NCBI GenBank assembly: GCA_033065855.1
Contig: JAVXUO010002773.1
Coordinates: forward strand, 1-64,000
Source of the DNA: Escallonia rubra
Taxonomy: Eukaryota > Streptophyta > Magnoliopsida > Escalloniales > Escalloniaceae
Direction of reading: 5' to 3'
DNA: 64,000 bases
Shown: in pieces, positions 22,994-35,145 of the stretch
Layout: every line of letters begins with the position of its first letter
How positions within the stretch are numbered: the stretch's first letter is position 1
Notes under the pieces: model-generated
Database searches by the model: none
What the model was told of the DNA's origin: nothing
The model's input: only the letters and a program-made list of their open reading frames with translations
Program-made: the position numbers and the translations under genes

Positions 22994-24209
22994 TGCAACG
23001 TAGTAACATTAGCATCCTAAAACTCGATGACAAAGAGAACATACGAACACGCACACATGTTTATGTGTCAACATGATTTTTCTTTAAATCAATAAAAAGA
23101 GGTAATTAAGGGTATATTTGAAACCTATTATTTTGTTTTCTATTTTTCCGGCGAGTCTGCAAATATTTGAAAACTCCAATTTTTTAGGCTGTTCGGTAGA
23201 GTTTTGGTTTCTAAAATTTTGACAACACTTTGCAAATCTGAGCCCATTTTAGAAAACCATGGGCTCTGTTTGATTTCACTTTTTTTTTTTATTTATTCTC
23301 TGATTTTGAAAATTAATAAAAATAAATGCGTTTGAGACAAATAATTTTTTTCCCAGTTTTTAAAGCAGTTATGATAAGGTCGTGGGTGCTATCACAACTG
23401 CTTCAAATTCATAAGTATGAAGAGAAAAGGCATTAATAGTTCAGAGCAGGAGGTTATGAAATCAGCTTGCTTTGGCGTGTTGTATGTGTGAGTGAGTATA
23501 TCCAAATGGCTTGTCCGCCATGATTGACATAGCAACAGCATTGGGGCATGTGAGTACTAGGCATCAGACATAGGAAGATGTAGTCAATAGAAAGGTCATG
23601 AGCATCTGAAACGAACCCAGAACCCAGAACTTTGGAATCATTTCTTTTCTGCAACACGGCATTGAATAGAAAGCAGATATTTTGTTCGGATTCGGCAGAG
23701 GTCTTTTGGAATATATATATATATAACTTAAAATTCAAAATTCGGAACCACCGGCAGCAGCAGCTGCAGCAGCAGCAGGCCAGGGAGATGGACTTTTCTG
23801 CCCGCAGGCACAGTGTGTGTGTTCATGTTCAGAGCAGGAGCAGGCGGAAAGTGACTCCTCTCTTCCTACTCTAATAACCCCCTCCCTAATAGGAGTACTT
23901 TCTGCTGTGGCCTAGTATTTGAAATTAAACAAGTCTCGGCCCACTTCGGAAGTGGGTCACATTGCATTGAGATTATTGTACATTATACACATACACTAAC
24001 AAGTAGATGTACACACCCTTATTTGTATTACATACATAAATCTAATTTTTTTAACCTATCCTTTAAAATACCAGATAATGATATAGAGAGAAATCATCAT
24101 TACTCGTCAAGGATATCGTTAGAAATCATCCTTACTCGTAGACAAAAAGAAGTGATTTCAAAATGATAGCCAAGTAACAAAAGATCTTACTCATGTCGTT
24201 TCGAATTGA
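22994..24209. other. Intergenic, no gene supported
   Basis: AT-rich DNA with homopolymers, a TA run near 23711-23724 and a CAG-rich stretch near 23755-23780. Nothing recognised. Confidence 0.45.
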
Positions 24210-24218
24210 TATTTCTTA

Positions 24219-25234
24219 TGACAAATTACACTTATATCCCTAAGGTTTAGGGGTAATTACAGGTAAGGACAATAGTTTCAATAAATTACACTTATGTTCG
24301 TTAACTAGATAGAATGTTAAAAACCCTAACAGTTTTGATAAAAAGACTATATTGCCCTCAAGTTATAAATCTATGTATTCAAATGCCATTATCTTAAATT
24401 TTTCTCTCTTAAATTCTCTTAATTCTCTCTCTCTCTCTCTCATCCCCCACCTCCCCGCACCCCACTCCACTGCTGTTACCACCTTCCTTCCACCCCTCCC
24501 GTTGTTGCGCCTCACATTCCCTACCGCGATCAACCAGCCACGGCAAGGCAATAGCCAGTGGTGGCGGCGAAGGGATTGCCGGGATCGGCGAGATCGACGA
24601 GATCGTGGATTTCCGAAATAGGGTTTTAGAGAGATAGAGAGAGCTGCCGGCTGTGCTGGTTTACGAAGGGATTACCGGCAGCATGGTGCGGGGAGGGGCT
24701 TGCCGGCGTGGTGGGGTGCTACGGGGAGAGGCTGTCGACATGGTGGGTGGTACGGGGAGAGACTGCTGGCGTGGTGGGGTGGTGTGGACAAGGGCTGCCG
24801 GCAGCAAGGGGCCGGGGAAGGAAGGACTGCCGACGACGAGGGTGGGGGAGGGAGGCGACGGCCAGCGGGGACTTCAGATTCACCGGCAATGGGAGAGAGA
24901 ATATAAAACACTAATTTGCAAATTAGGGTTTCAAGAAAACCCTAATTTGCAAATTAGGGTTTCAAGAATATCCTAAAACTAAAACTGATAAATAAATCAT
25001 ATATAATAATAAACATATATTTTTCAGTATATACAGTACAAGGGGTATTATCGTCATTTTAAAAATACATATTGATGACATCATACAAAAAGTACAATTT
25101 TTGAACGGAACCCTAATGGATGGACACGGCTGATACATTTTAAAAGTGTTTGGTCACAGAATGTTACATTTTAAAACTCGTTATCCTTGACTGTAATTAT
25201 ACCCTAACCTCAGGGATATAAGTGTAATTTGCCC
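24219..25234. mobile_element. Non-autonomous Mutator-like element (1016 bp, GC-rich interior)
   Basis: The left end TGACAAATTACACTTATATC and the inverted right end GGGCAAATTACACTTATATC form terminal inverted repeats that remain alignable for about 50 bp. A perfect 9-bp target duplication TATTTCTTA lies at 24210-24218 and 25235-25243. The interior switches sharply to GC-rich DNA (24450-24900) with degenerate ~36-bp repeats of a GTGGTGGGGTG motif, then a 31-bp tandem pair of CTAATTTGCAAATTAGGGTT. No transposase. The GC-rich core may be captured host sequence (Pack-MULE style), but I recognise no source gene. Confidence 0.92.
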
Positions 25235-25243
25235 TATTTCTTA

Positions 25244-26400
25244 AAGTAACTTTATAACTTTAAGAAATAATAACCAAATAAAGTAAATATTAACAAAGTA
25301 ACACTAATACCTATTTGCTAAAGCACAAATAGTATCCAAATAAAGAAACACGTAATTCATTTTCCCACCTATGACCTAGCTAAACATTGAAACCACAAAG
25401 GTCCCCAGAGAAGGTATATGAGCTGTCATGCTAATAATATTATGTGTTAAAAATTTTGAGATAAAAATCTGAAAATAAACTTCTCCGTACTATATAGTCA
25501 TAGACCATAATAGTGAGGGACCCATGACTTAAGTTGTCCAAGTACTGCACATGAGCAGAAAAGTCATTTTCTTATTTTTCGACTCTTGTAAAGTTTTTAC
25601 GTTGTGTCTGCACGCAAGTTGTCGTGTCTCAAATTGGTGTCCCGCTGCATCATTTGAACTACGGAATGACTAATAATCAAACTTTAGATGTAATAAAACC
25701 ATACCTTCTGGTTTAAGATTTAGACCGTTGAAATGAAACCATTTGGCAAGCCCCTCAGTCATATACTAGAACATTACTGATCGAATGTTGTCCCTTTCAG
25801 GGTATTTTGAACAGAATTATACGGAAAATGTGCAAGCCTTTGGGGAACTACCATTCAAGGAAAAGAATAGAGGGAGTCTGTTCATGTCTTGACTTGTTTT
25901 AATTTCCAACTCTGATTCCGACTTGAATTTAAACTTGCAGCAAAACTTTCTAACATTCCAACACGACGACTCAGAAAATGAAGTTCTAAACACGAGAGAG
26001 AGAGAGAGAGAGCTCATTACGTACCAGAAATGGCGAAAAGAAACTAAGATTGTTTGAACCTTGATATAACTCAAATATAACTTTCAATAATTGAGAAATA
26101 CCCGACAATCTCAATCAAATTAAAATATCAATAATTATCTTATCAAGAATTTTAACTTTATTATCATATATAAACACATGATCCTCAAAAAATCCTAATA
26201 CAGTCCTGATTAAAAGTTTTCACAACACAGTCTTAAAAAGGCTCACTGTATATGAAGGTCTGCTCCAAGTGTGGGAGAATGATACACGTACAAATAAACG
26301 TGTTGTTGCTTTTTCAGAAGAATTTATGTAATCCACAGCATAGGCCACTGACATTAATGCAGAGTCTAACATCACAGGCTACTGGCTACTGACATTAATG
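25244..26400. other. Intergenic; GA microsatellite at about 25996-26011
   Basis: No gene seen. Near 26350-26405 the phrase CTGACATTAATGCAGAGTC occurs twice about 50 bp apart. Confidence 0.45.
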
Positions 26401-27060
26401 CAGAGTCCACCCCCCTCTACTATTTACCATCCCTTCTTTATCACTCACCTGCCTCAATAAATCACCCCTTCTTCATCACTCACAACCAACCTTCATTTAC
26501 CACCCACCATCTTTACGACAACATTTTTGCGAACACCACCATCTTTCCGGAGAAGAATCGATTTTTCCACTTTCAGCTATGGTGCTGAAGAAGCGGCATT
26601 TTTCTTCAGATGATGATGCAGCTGTGGAAGGTGAGTTCACAGAACTCTTATTTTGGTTCATCCTTTGTGGCAATGCAGTCGGTTCATCTTGTTTTATTTA
26701 CGTCGTAGATCTTCTTAGCTTGGTTTCTCCGGGAAAGGGAGACCTTTTTGGGACAGGTTTGTCTTCATTTTTGCTTACACATAGTTCTACTGAATGTTCA
26801 AGTCTTCCAACTAAATGGGTTTATTATCACTTTTGTTTTGTACAAGGGTTTTCAAACTCTGGTGGCTTAAGTCCATAAGACCAGAATGTGGAGATAATAT
26901 CTGTGAGAAATGACCGAGGAGTGGCAGTGAAGAAAGAGTACATACTTGACAAGTGAAGCAAGAAGAGTTGTTTGGTTAGTAACAACTAAAAACAGATTAC
27001 ATAGTTTTGATTTTTGTCATCTCATTGGAATTCCTAGCCTTTACGTTGTTGTTTTCTCTT
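26401..27060 (+). pseudogene. Member 1 of a three-copy unknown gene family
   Basis: This copy resembles 29640-30480 and the inverted 31690-30680. A leader rich in CACCACCATCTTT precedes ATG 26579, whose frame starts MVLKKRHFSSDDDAAVEG and reaches a donor-like GGTGAGT at 26630. A later block near 26885-26990 reads VEIISVRNDRGVAVKKEYIL before a stop. The block encoding PNANP...DDQNLKNTL in the other copies is not found here. The acidic SDDD motif and block order are conserved among copies, which suggests a former exon-intron gene. Product unknown. Confidence 0.45.
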
Positions 27061-28526
27061 TTGTTGTCCTAATGCTTAATGAAAAAACCTTCACGACGAC
27101 CTACTGTCCAACCATGGTTACCTGATAGTGATCCGCTTGTTCACCTAAAGTGGGGCATTTTTGGTCGAGTGCTTAGCTTCACTCGGTTATGGGCGTAGAA
27201 ACTGTAACAAAAAACCTCTCCTCCTCTAATTTGTAGCCGGTAGCCATTCCCGCAAGGCTCAATTAGGACATCTTATATGGCTCGTTTGCCCACTACTTGT
27301 TCTTCTCACTGTCAAGGGAGAACCAACCTTCCGCAGGTCGGCCATAGAATTCGGTTTATCTATGTCGTACAGGTTCGGGCAGGTGAAGTTTGTTAGCTTT
27401 CTTTGATGTCTTTAATGTCCGAAGCAGCCAAAGCTAGGCCAAAACCCTAAAAGAAGTCTTAATTGCAATGAAGGCCACGCTTCTCTGTCGTCAGGTTTAA
27501 ATGATTTGTCCATCGGTTCATCCCTGGCCGATGAACAAGTGGAAGAATGTGCTCAATTCGGACCGTTGTTTAGTTTGAACTTTGATTGATGCGTTGATAG
27601 ACCAGTGATAGGTTGAAGTAATATAATAAGGCTTTTGTTGAGCTTACCCATTCTTGCTTGTCTTGGCACTTTGGTGGAAGGACAAGATCTGTTGTAGAAA
27701 TGCTTCAAGGGAAGAGATTTGGAAGGTTTCAAAAGCCTTGGCCAATTCACTACTCTAGAAAGTAGTTACGATTTAAAGTAACAATTCAGCCCTTTCAGTA
27801 GTGTAGAGGTAACAACATTAACCGGTCACGAGCGAGCTTCATCCTATAAATAGCTCTTCTTGGAAAGAAGGTCATCCTCGTACCTAGCCCCCACCACTGT
27901 ACAGTATGACAATCATACAATAAGTCCCTTATCCGTGCTTGAGCACCAAGAGCTTAACAAATCGTTTGAGATTGATTCTTAAAAGTAAATAGCTTTAATC
28001 TATTCTAAGCATAATAAAAGTTATAAGTTACTCAAGGTGTTTGGATAAAATGGATAAAAACACGTTTATTGTTGCAAAATGACCACATAATGTATTATTT
28101 GAAAATAACATTTAATGTGTGCTGATATGTGAGGATATTTTGACATTTTTTTGGTCAAATCTTATTCTCAAAAACTGATTAAATCACAATTCAAGTAATT
28201 GAAAATTCAGAATATAATCAATTTTGAGTAAACTGAAGCAGATTTAATTAGTCTACCTTTTTTTGCCAAACACTTCGAACCTAATTTAATTTGATTTAAT
28301 CAAGTTTGACAATTATATAACCAATCTCAAACACACTATAAGTAGCATAATATTCGGGAGCAGATAAGGGTAAAACGACGAATTAGATTCCCCATAGCGT
28401 TAACGTATTGGTCTCTATTAGAGTTGAGCTAGCTAAATGTGATGATTTCTATTGCTATCAGAGAAGTAGTGAAGCTGAGATGAGCTAAATATACTTTTGA
28501 TAACCTAAAATATAAGGCTAAAGATT
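27061..28526. other. Intergenic, nothing recognised
   Basis: 27100-27780 is less AT-rich than its surroundings and may be retroelement-derived, but no reverse transcriptase, integrase or terminal repeat is readable. The rest is plain AT-rich DNA. Confidence 0.35.
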
Positions 28527-29584
28527 TTGAAGACTCGAGAAGGATCTTGACCCAAAACTTTAGATAGAGGCCGCGTGAATAGCCCGAGTAAGTTGCTGTG
28601 TTCATATTACATAAGGACAATTGTATCTTAACCCTTAGCCTTTTGGGTACAAATTGACTAATTAGTTAGCTAATGTTTGTGGTAGCTTTAAAAAACCTAC
28701 ATTTTCATTATGGATTATATTCTACTTGTCTACAATTTCCCATGTTCTTGATCGAGTTAGAAAATGAGTATGGCTATCATCGATGCCATCATAAATATGA
28801 AGATCGGGTTAGCTGATCTATCTAGATATTTTCTCATTTAGAGTTTAGAAGAAGTTAACATTACTGAAGATTGCCATACCACTGCCAACAGAGGAGATCC
28901 ATCACTTCGTCAAGCTCTCCCTACGGCACTGGCAAATGTCATACGTTTCTCGTAGTTAGACGTCGGTAAACATATATGTCAACATAGGCTTCATGACCTT
29001 CACGTCAAATGCGCTTAAATTCCCTCAAGTATGTCTTTGGTTTTGTTTATATTCTTGTGAATGTTTCTCTCTTCAACAAAAAGTTGTTATTAAACAATAA
29101 CAATACAAACAAAACCAATAAACGTATCTAAGGGTGTTCGAGCGGATTTGAAATGAAGGTCACGAAGCTTAAGTTACCATGTATGCTGTCTCTACCACCT
29201 TCTAATTGCGAGAAGCTTACGACATTCGTCAGGAAAGTTAACTTATTCTAAACTTTGAATGAGATAGCTCTAGATGGGTCAGTCGGGATGACTTGATATT
29301 TTTGCTGGCCTCGGTGAAAGCTACGCTCATTTTCAGGCTCAAACCAAGAACATTAGTGGTTATAGATAAGTAGAATGTGCATCCAAATGAAAATGCATGT
29401 TTCTTTTAGGCTAGCTTAAAAATTAACTAACTAATTGGAAAACTTGTACCAATTGGTTAAGAGTTAAGATACATCTAATCATCGTTATGAGATCCGAGCT
29501 TGCAGATGAGCAACGTCTTTGGGCTCTACATGTGGCTTGTATCTAAAGCTTTGGGACAAGATTCTTCCCAAGTCTTTTGATCTG
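28527..29584. mobile_element. Element with ~200-bp terminal inverted repeats
   Basis: 28527-28715 and the reverse complement of about 29380-29584 align over ~200 bp. Shared stretches include CCCAAA(A/G)CTTTAGATA, TATCTTAAC(C/T)CTTA and TAATTAGTTAG. The enclosed ~660 bp has no readable transposase. Long terminal inverted repeats of this size are typical of MULEs. I could not define a target duplication, partly because the right end abuts the palindrome at 29586. Confidence 0.65.
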
Positions 29585-29585
29585 C

Positions 29586-30640
29586 TTGCTTTTGGACTTG
29601 TCATTATTATTGAGCAGAGAAGGGCTTTTCTGAATATTTACACAACCTCCATCTTCTTACACCATCCCTATCTTTATCATTCATAAATCTTTATCACTCA
29701 CAACACCCACCACTTTATTACCTACAACCATTATCTTCTGGCACCACCCACCATCTTTATCACTCACAACACCATCTTTCTAGAACTCTACCATCTTTCC
29801 AGACAAGAACCATTTTTTTTCACTTCCGACTGAGGTGACGGAAAAGTATCATTTTTGGTCAGATGACGATATAACTTTGGAAAGTAAGTGCAGAGAACTC
29901 TAGTTCTAGTAAATTCTATATGGCACCATCGATAATCCACTCTCTTTTGGCTTCAAATACATATACGTTTATCTTCCATATTTTTGCTGAGTGCAAAAAT
30001 TGGACGCTCCCAATGCTAACCCCGAAGACTTTGTAGAACTTAAACGTTTGATATGCACAACTGATGATCAAAATCTAAAAAATACTCTCGCCAAGGAGGT
30101 CTGGAAATGACTCTTTTTCACCAGGTTTGTCTTAATTTTTTCGTACACATAATTATACTGCATTATCGTCAGGAATTCAAACTAATTGAGTTTATCACTT
30201 TTCTTTGATACAAGGGCGATAAAAGTTTAGCAAGTTGGGTTTAAAATAATCGTACTGTAGAGTCGATAACAGTGAGAAATAAGCAATGAATGGTGGTTAA
30301 CCACGAGTATAGACTCAAACCAGAAGCAAGAAAAGTTCTGTAGTTAGCTAGTAATTACTAACAACATATTATATAGTTATGACATAAAAAAAATTGTCGT
30401 CTCACTGGATTTGTTTCGTTTTACGTTGTTGATTATGCCTCAAATAATTTTTTCTCTTTTGTTGTGCCATTGTACTGTGAAATTCTAAAGGAACTTCGAA
30501 TGCTTGACGTGAATCTTTTGTCCCGTCATGGTCAATTAATAGCTGATAATTTAATGATTTCTGTCACTAACATTGTGAAGTTGAAACGTGCAAGATTCAC
30601 TCTATCAGGTGATCATAAAAACATCCTACGGAATTTTCAA
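29586..30640 (+). repeat. Palindrome, left arm; member 2 of the unknown gene family
   Basis: The left arm is the reverse complement of 30681-31726, with a 40-bp spacer. It carries the CACC-rich leader, the SDDD exon with donor GTAAGT near 29883, an exon-like block (PNANPEDFVELKRLICTTDD, about 30010-30125) that breaks at an in-frame TGA after KEVWK, and the VESITVRNK block near 30260. From 30464 a 71-codon frame encodes ILKELRMLDVNLLSRHG and onward. Coding capacity here is damaged. Confidence 0.8.
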
Positions 30641-30680
30641 GACTTGAAAATCCCGAATGATGTTTCTATGATCACTTGAT

Positions 30681-31726
30681 TTGAAAATCCCGAAGGATGT
30701 TTATATGATCACCTAATGGAGTGAATCTTGCACGTCTCAACTTCACAGTGTTAGTGCTAGAAATCATTATATTATCAGCTATTAATTGACCATGGCAGGA
30801 CAAAAGATTCACGTCAAGTATTTGGAGTTCTTTCAGAATTCCACTGTACAATGGCAGAACAAAAGAGAAAAAAATTATTTTGAGATATAATCAACAACGT
30901 AAAACTAAACAAATCTAGCGAGATGACAATTTTTTTATATCATAACTATATAATATGTTGTTAGTAGTTACTAGCTAAACAAAGAATTTTTCTTGCTTCT
31001 GCTGTGAGCCTATACTCGCGGTTGACCACCATTCCTTGCTTATTTCTCACTGTTATCGACTCTACAGTACAATTATTTTGAATCCAACTCGCTAAACTTT
31101 CAAAGCCTTTGTACAGAAGAAAAATGATAAACCCAATTAGTTTGAATACGATGATGCAGTATAATTATGTGTACGAAAAAATTAAGACAAACCTGGTGAA
31201 AAAGAGTCTCCCGTTTCCGGACCTCCTTGGTGAGAGTATTCTTCAGATTTTGATCATCAGTTGTGGAGATCAAACGTTTAAGTTCTTCAAAGTCTGCGGG
31301 GTTGGCATTAGGAGCGTTCATTTTTTGCACTCAGCAAAAACAAGGAAGATAAACGTATATGTATTTGAAGCCAAAAGAGAGTGCATTATCGATGGTGCCA
31401 TAAAGGATTTACTAGAATTAGAGTTCTCTGCACTTACTTTCTAAAGTTGTATCGTCATTTGACTAAAAATGACACTTCTTCGTCACCTCAGTCGAAAGTG
31501 GAAAAAATGGTTCTTGTCCGGAAAGAGGGTGGAGTTCCAAAAATATGGCGTTGTGAATGATAAAGATGGTGCCTGAAGATGGTTGTTGTGAGTGATAAAG
31601 TGGTGGGTGTGTGAGTGATAAAGATTTGTAATTGATAAAGATGAGAGTGGTGTAAGAAAACGGAGGTTGTGTAAATGCTTAGAGAACTCTTTTTCTGTTC
31701 AGCAATAACGGCAAGTCCAAAAGCAG
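30681..31726 (-). repeat. Palindrome, right arm; member 3 of the unknown gene family
   Basis: Read on the minus strand this arm is the less damaged copy. The block near 31190-31325 is uninterrupted: NAPNANPADFEELKRLISTT followed by DDQNLKNTLTKEVRKRET. It ends at GTTTGTC as a possible donor, and a second block near 30970-31080 reads VESITVRNKQGMVVNREYRL. I recognise no family. The two arms have diverged by scattered substitutions and small indels. Confidence 0.75.
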
Positions 31727-31796
31727 TAAGTCATCAGTGTGTGTTAATGCTTTGTAGTTAAGAATAAGAAAACAGTGATGGAGATCGGGTCGTTGC

Positions 31797-32018
31797 TTGC
31801 TTCAGGTTCTCCATTTACTACTAACCTGTCATATTGACTATTGGCATCGGTTCATGAACAAATTTGATTACAATTTAGAGGACAGGACGGTAAGATTATT
31901 GAATGAAATTGAACAAAGGCTTTGTTCAGCAAAGTGGCCACCTGTGATGCACTTAAAAACATCTTTGAAATTGCTGGCAGGAATGTCATTCGGTCCCAGT
32001 GGCGTTTGGTTACATTAA
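31797..32018 (+). other. Exon-like frame, unrecognised
   Basis: A 73-codon frame containing NLEDRTVRLLNEIEQRLCSA and KWPPVMHLKTSLKLLAGMSF has a plausible protein composition. It lies just beyond the palindrome and could be a gene fragment. No domain recognised. Confidence 0.25.
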
Positions 32019-32159
32019 ATTGGATTTTGCCTTTTGTTTTGTTTTCATGAACTGGGAGCGTCCATAACTTTAGTTATTTATTATTAAAAAGTGCATCAAA
32101 TTTTTCATTGTCTTATTCTCATACTTTCTAGTGAAAAATTACTCGCGACCATGGTGCAG

Positions 32160-32203
32160 TCGAATACATTGTACATGGTGCAGTACATGTACAATGTATT
32201 CGA
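32160..32203. repeat. Perfect 18-bp hairpin
   Basis: TCGAATACATTGTACATG at 32160-32177 is followed, after an 8-bp loop, by its exact reverse complement at 32186-32203. Around it the motif AAATTACTCGCGAC occurs at about 32136 and 32278 and inverted at about 32323-32338, a second set of short inverted repeats that suggests a small foldback element. Confidence 0.8.
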
Positions 32204-32343
32204 TTGCAAACATGCACGTAGCAATGATGTGCCACTTGCTACGGTCATGGCCACAAATCAACGTAGCATGAAAGCCAAAAATTACTCGCGACCAGCTCTC
32301 ATTCTCCATATTGGTGGTAGCTTGTCGCGAGTAATTTCAAAAG

Positions 32344-33399
32344 ATTTTCATGAATAGATTTCGACTGCAATCCGGTAGTACAAATAGCTCAAAATCCTTA
32401 AATCAATAAGTGTCGCTAAATATTGTTAATGAAATATTTTTAATCTTAGGATAATTTTTATCAATATTGGAGCAGCCTGACGCCAGTAAGTTGGCAAGGA
32501 GTGGAGCAGCTTGCTTTGTGCCTTTCTTGTGGTGATTTCTCTAACTTGGTTGGAAAGAAGTAAGCTGTACATTTTTCTGTAGCATGTGTTTACCTTATAC
32601 TTAGGGCAAAAAGCTTGAGAGGATCATTTGTAGTGCTTTGTTGATTGAATTAGTGGATTTGTTTGCCCCGTGGTTTTTTCCCTCTATGTGAGAGGGTTTC
32701 CACGTTAAATTTGGTGTTGCTCTTGTCGCTGTTTGATTGGCTTGGTCACGTTTCAATTCTTGGCATTTGTTCTATTTGCAATTCCCTATCACACAAGGCC
32801 CCTTCGATCCTAACATGTTTGCTGTCAGCAATCTTCTTGAAGATTGCAGCTAGTTCTTACTATAAGATGCACAAAACCTAAGAGTATATCAAGTTATAAG
32901 ATTGCAGCTACTTCTTACTATAAGCTAGCTCTTTCGCTCAAATTGGTCCACTCCATCTCCCACCGCCTCCACATCCTCCGTGCCTCTGTCCCCCACCGCC
33001 TGCATCGCCTCCATCTTCTCCCTCCAGCGGAGCTACAACTGCACAAGGCTTCTACCGCGTCCATTGCCTTCCTCCGGCGGAGCTACAAGTGTGAAGGTAC
33101 GATCTTTTCTCTTTTCCATTTCTATTCAGTCATTATTTTGCTGCGATCTGCTATCTTTTTAGCTTTTTCCCAACTGATTTTTCCCCTGCAGATCTGTTGG
33201 GGGAATCTATAATAGATACTCCATTATTGTCCACCATCCTTCTCTTTCACGATTGTCACCATGCCAGATCCTTTGTAACAGTCTACTTTAACGCTAAAGA
33301 AACTTGCTGCGGCAAACATACACGTGTAGAATATCCATCTTACTAAAGGTCACAGCTTGTGTATAATGTGTTTATGAATGGTTGTGTATCATATGCTTT
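32344..33399. other. Intergenic with a CT/CCTCC-rich frame
   Basis: Positions 32940-33100 are C-rich and contain CGGCGGAGCTACAA and a near copy CAGCGGAGCTACAA. The result is a Ser/Pro/Leu-rich frame ending at a donor-like GGTACG (33096). This could be a 5' exon but no continuation is recognised. Confidence 0.3.
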
Positions 33400-33485
33400 A
33401 ATATGAGTACTAGTGATCTTTAATTAGCTTGTAACATGATTGAATATGAGTACTAGTGATCTTTAATTAGCTTGTAACATGATTG
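33400..33485. repeat. 43-bp perfect tandem duplication
   Basis: AATATGAGTACTAGTGATCT and the following TTTAATTAGCTTGTAACATG are repeated head-to-tail with a period of 43 bp (starts 33400 and 33443). Confidence 0.85.
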
Positions 33486-34394
33486 CCATAATATGGTTAT
33501 GCATGTTTCTCTTGTTACATATGAGACAACCTGTCCAAGAGCATGCTATAACATGATCCAGGGATTACTAGAGCTCTAGAGATCTCACACCTACAGGGAA
33601 GAGGAATAGGAACATGTGCTTTGAGCATAGCTTATAAATTGGTCTTTCAAAGCTTTAAAGAAACAGTAATGATGTCGCATTCTCATTACTTGGGGGGTTT
33701 GCTTTCCAAGAATATCATTATGAAATCGTTCAAGGGCACGTAAGGTTACTCTGGAACCATTGCTCTGCTTTCTCACCTTGTCAATATGCATTATCTCCGC
33801 TGTTTCTTGGACTTGAGGCGACTCACCTATGGCCTTTATAGTGGAGGGGGCATGCTTATGGTAATTTTCCTGCTGTGTAATAATGGGTTTTGGGTTTTGG
33901 TGCTACTGAAATTACAGCGACTACAGAGCTTTTGCAAGTTGCATGGGTTATAATAGCTTTGTTTTTGGTAGAGTTTCAATATATACCATCATCATTAGTT
34001 AATACCTAATAGAAACCGAATTTCAACTTATCAGATCCTAGTTTCCGAAGTTCAAAAATTTCAGAACCAGCAATAATTTGTACCTTGACATGCATATAGA
34101 GGTCTGGGTGCCTGGATGGCCAGCTTCTTATTATGGATAGTTTGTTGCTCCTAATGCCAATAAAATGCACTTAGCATCACTTTCTTCTATTGGTGTAAGT
34201 CTTTTGATCACTTTCTTCCTACAGTATGGGCGCTATAAATATATTGTAGCCTTTTGATCACTTTGAGGATATTGTAATCTTTTGAGAATCAGTTGGCTAT
34301 CCATATATGCCAAGAGATATTGTTGTCATCTTTTGAAAATTCCTTTTTCCTTTTCTACAAGCCTCTAGCTGATTTTTTCTTTCTTTCTTTCCAG

Positions 34395-34646
34395 TGCATA
34401 TCTAACTGGGTAAAAATTGACTATAATCTGTTGCATGTTGCACTCTCCACAACTTCATTACAAGACAAGATTGAGCTGATCGACACTTTCAAGATTTTTT
34501 TTGCAAGGGAAGATAAGATTGTTCAAGGGGTTGGGACCAGTTCACAAGATCCAATCCCGATGGATTTAAGTAATTCCCAACACCAACAGAGAATCAAAGT
34601 CGTTAGAGATCGCATTGCTAGAAATATTTTGTATATAAGAGGTTGA
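34395..34646 (+). CDS. Possible exon, unrecognised
   Basis: After a T-rich tract ending TTTCCAG (34388-34394) a frame runs to TGA at 34644-34646. It encodes CISNWVKIDYNLLHVALSTT and continues with SLQDKIELIDTFKIFFARED, a helical and acidic composition typical of real protein. No adjoining exon was found. It is probably a gene fragment; family not recognised. Confidence 0.35.
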   Translation, partial: CISNWVKIDYNLLHVALSTTSLQDKIELIDTFKIFFAREDKIVQGVGTSSQDPIPMDLSNSQHQQRIKVVRDRIARNILYIRG

Positions 34647-35145
34647 TTTATTGTTGAAAAAGAGAGGGAAACTCATCAGTACATTGTAAAGACTAGGGAA
34701 GATATTGACATGGATACTTCACTACTTAAACTTTGCGCTGCTACATTAGACCTATACATCATACAGCGAATACTTACAGTTCAGTAAATTGTGAGCAGTT
34801 ACAATCAAACAATGCCAATAAGGCAGCATGAACAATTGCACCAACTTACAATCAAACAATGCCAATAAAGCTTCCACTTAAATCAATCATCTATCTAGCA
34901 TGCTTCATTGTGGCTCTGTCAACTTTCCAACATACTTCCAGATGTCATCACTTAACAGTGAATTTACCCAAACAATCTAAGCAGGACAAGTGTAAGGTAA
35001 AAATTACCATAATCCAGCATAATGAGCAAGGAGATATGGCTTTGTAAATTCACCAACGGCATTTTAAAAAATTTAAATGTAAATTCGAGCACAAGAGCCA
35101 AAAGTCGCAGAAGATCGGTCTAAAGTGAGTAGTATCATAACTCAC
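34647..35145. other. Intergenic, no gene supported
   Basis: Contains a short direct repeat of CAATCAAACAATGCCAATAA (about 34802 and 34850). The next MOR1 exon expected on the minus strand is absent here. Confidence 0.5.

Noticed and set aside
24653-24976. Gly/Arg-rich frame of 107 codons
   Set aside because: Lies in degenerate GTGGGG-type repeats inside a MULE, with open frames on both strands and no domain.
27100-27900. LTR retrotransposon or solo LTR
   Set aside because: Composition is suggestive, but no TG...CA ends, target duplication or polyprotein could be found.
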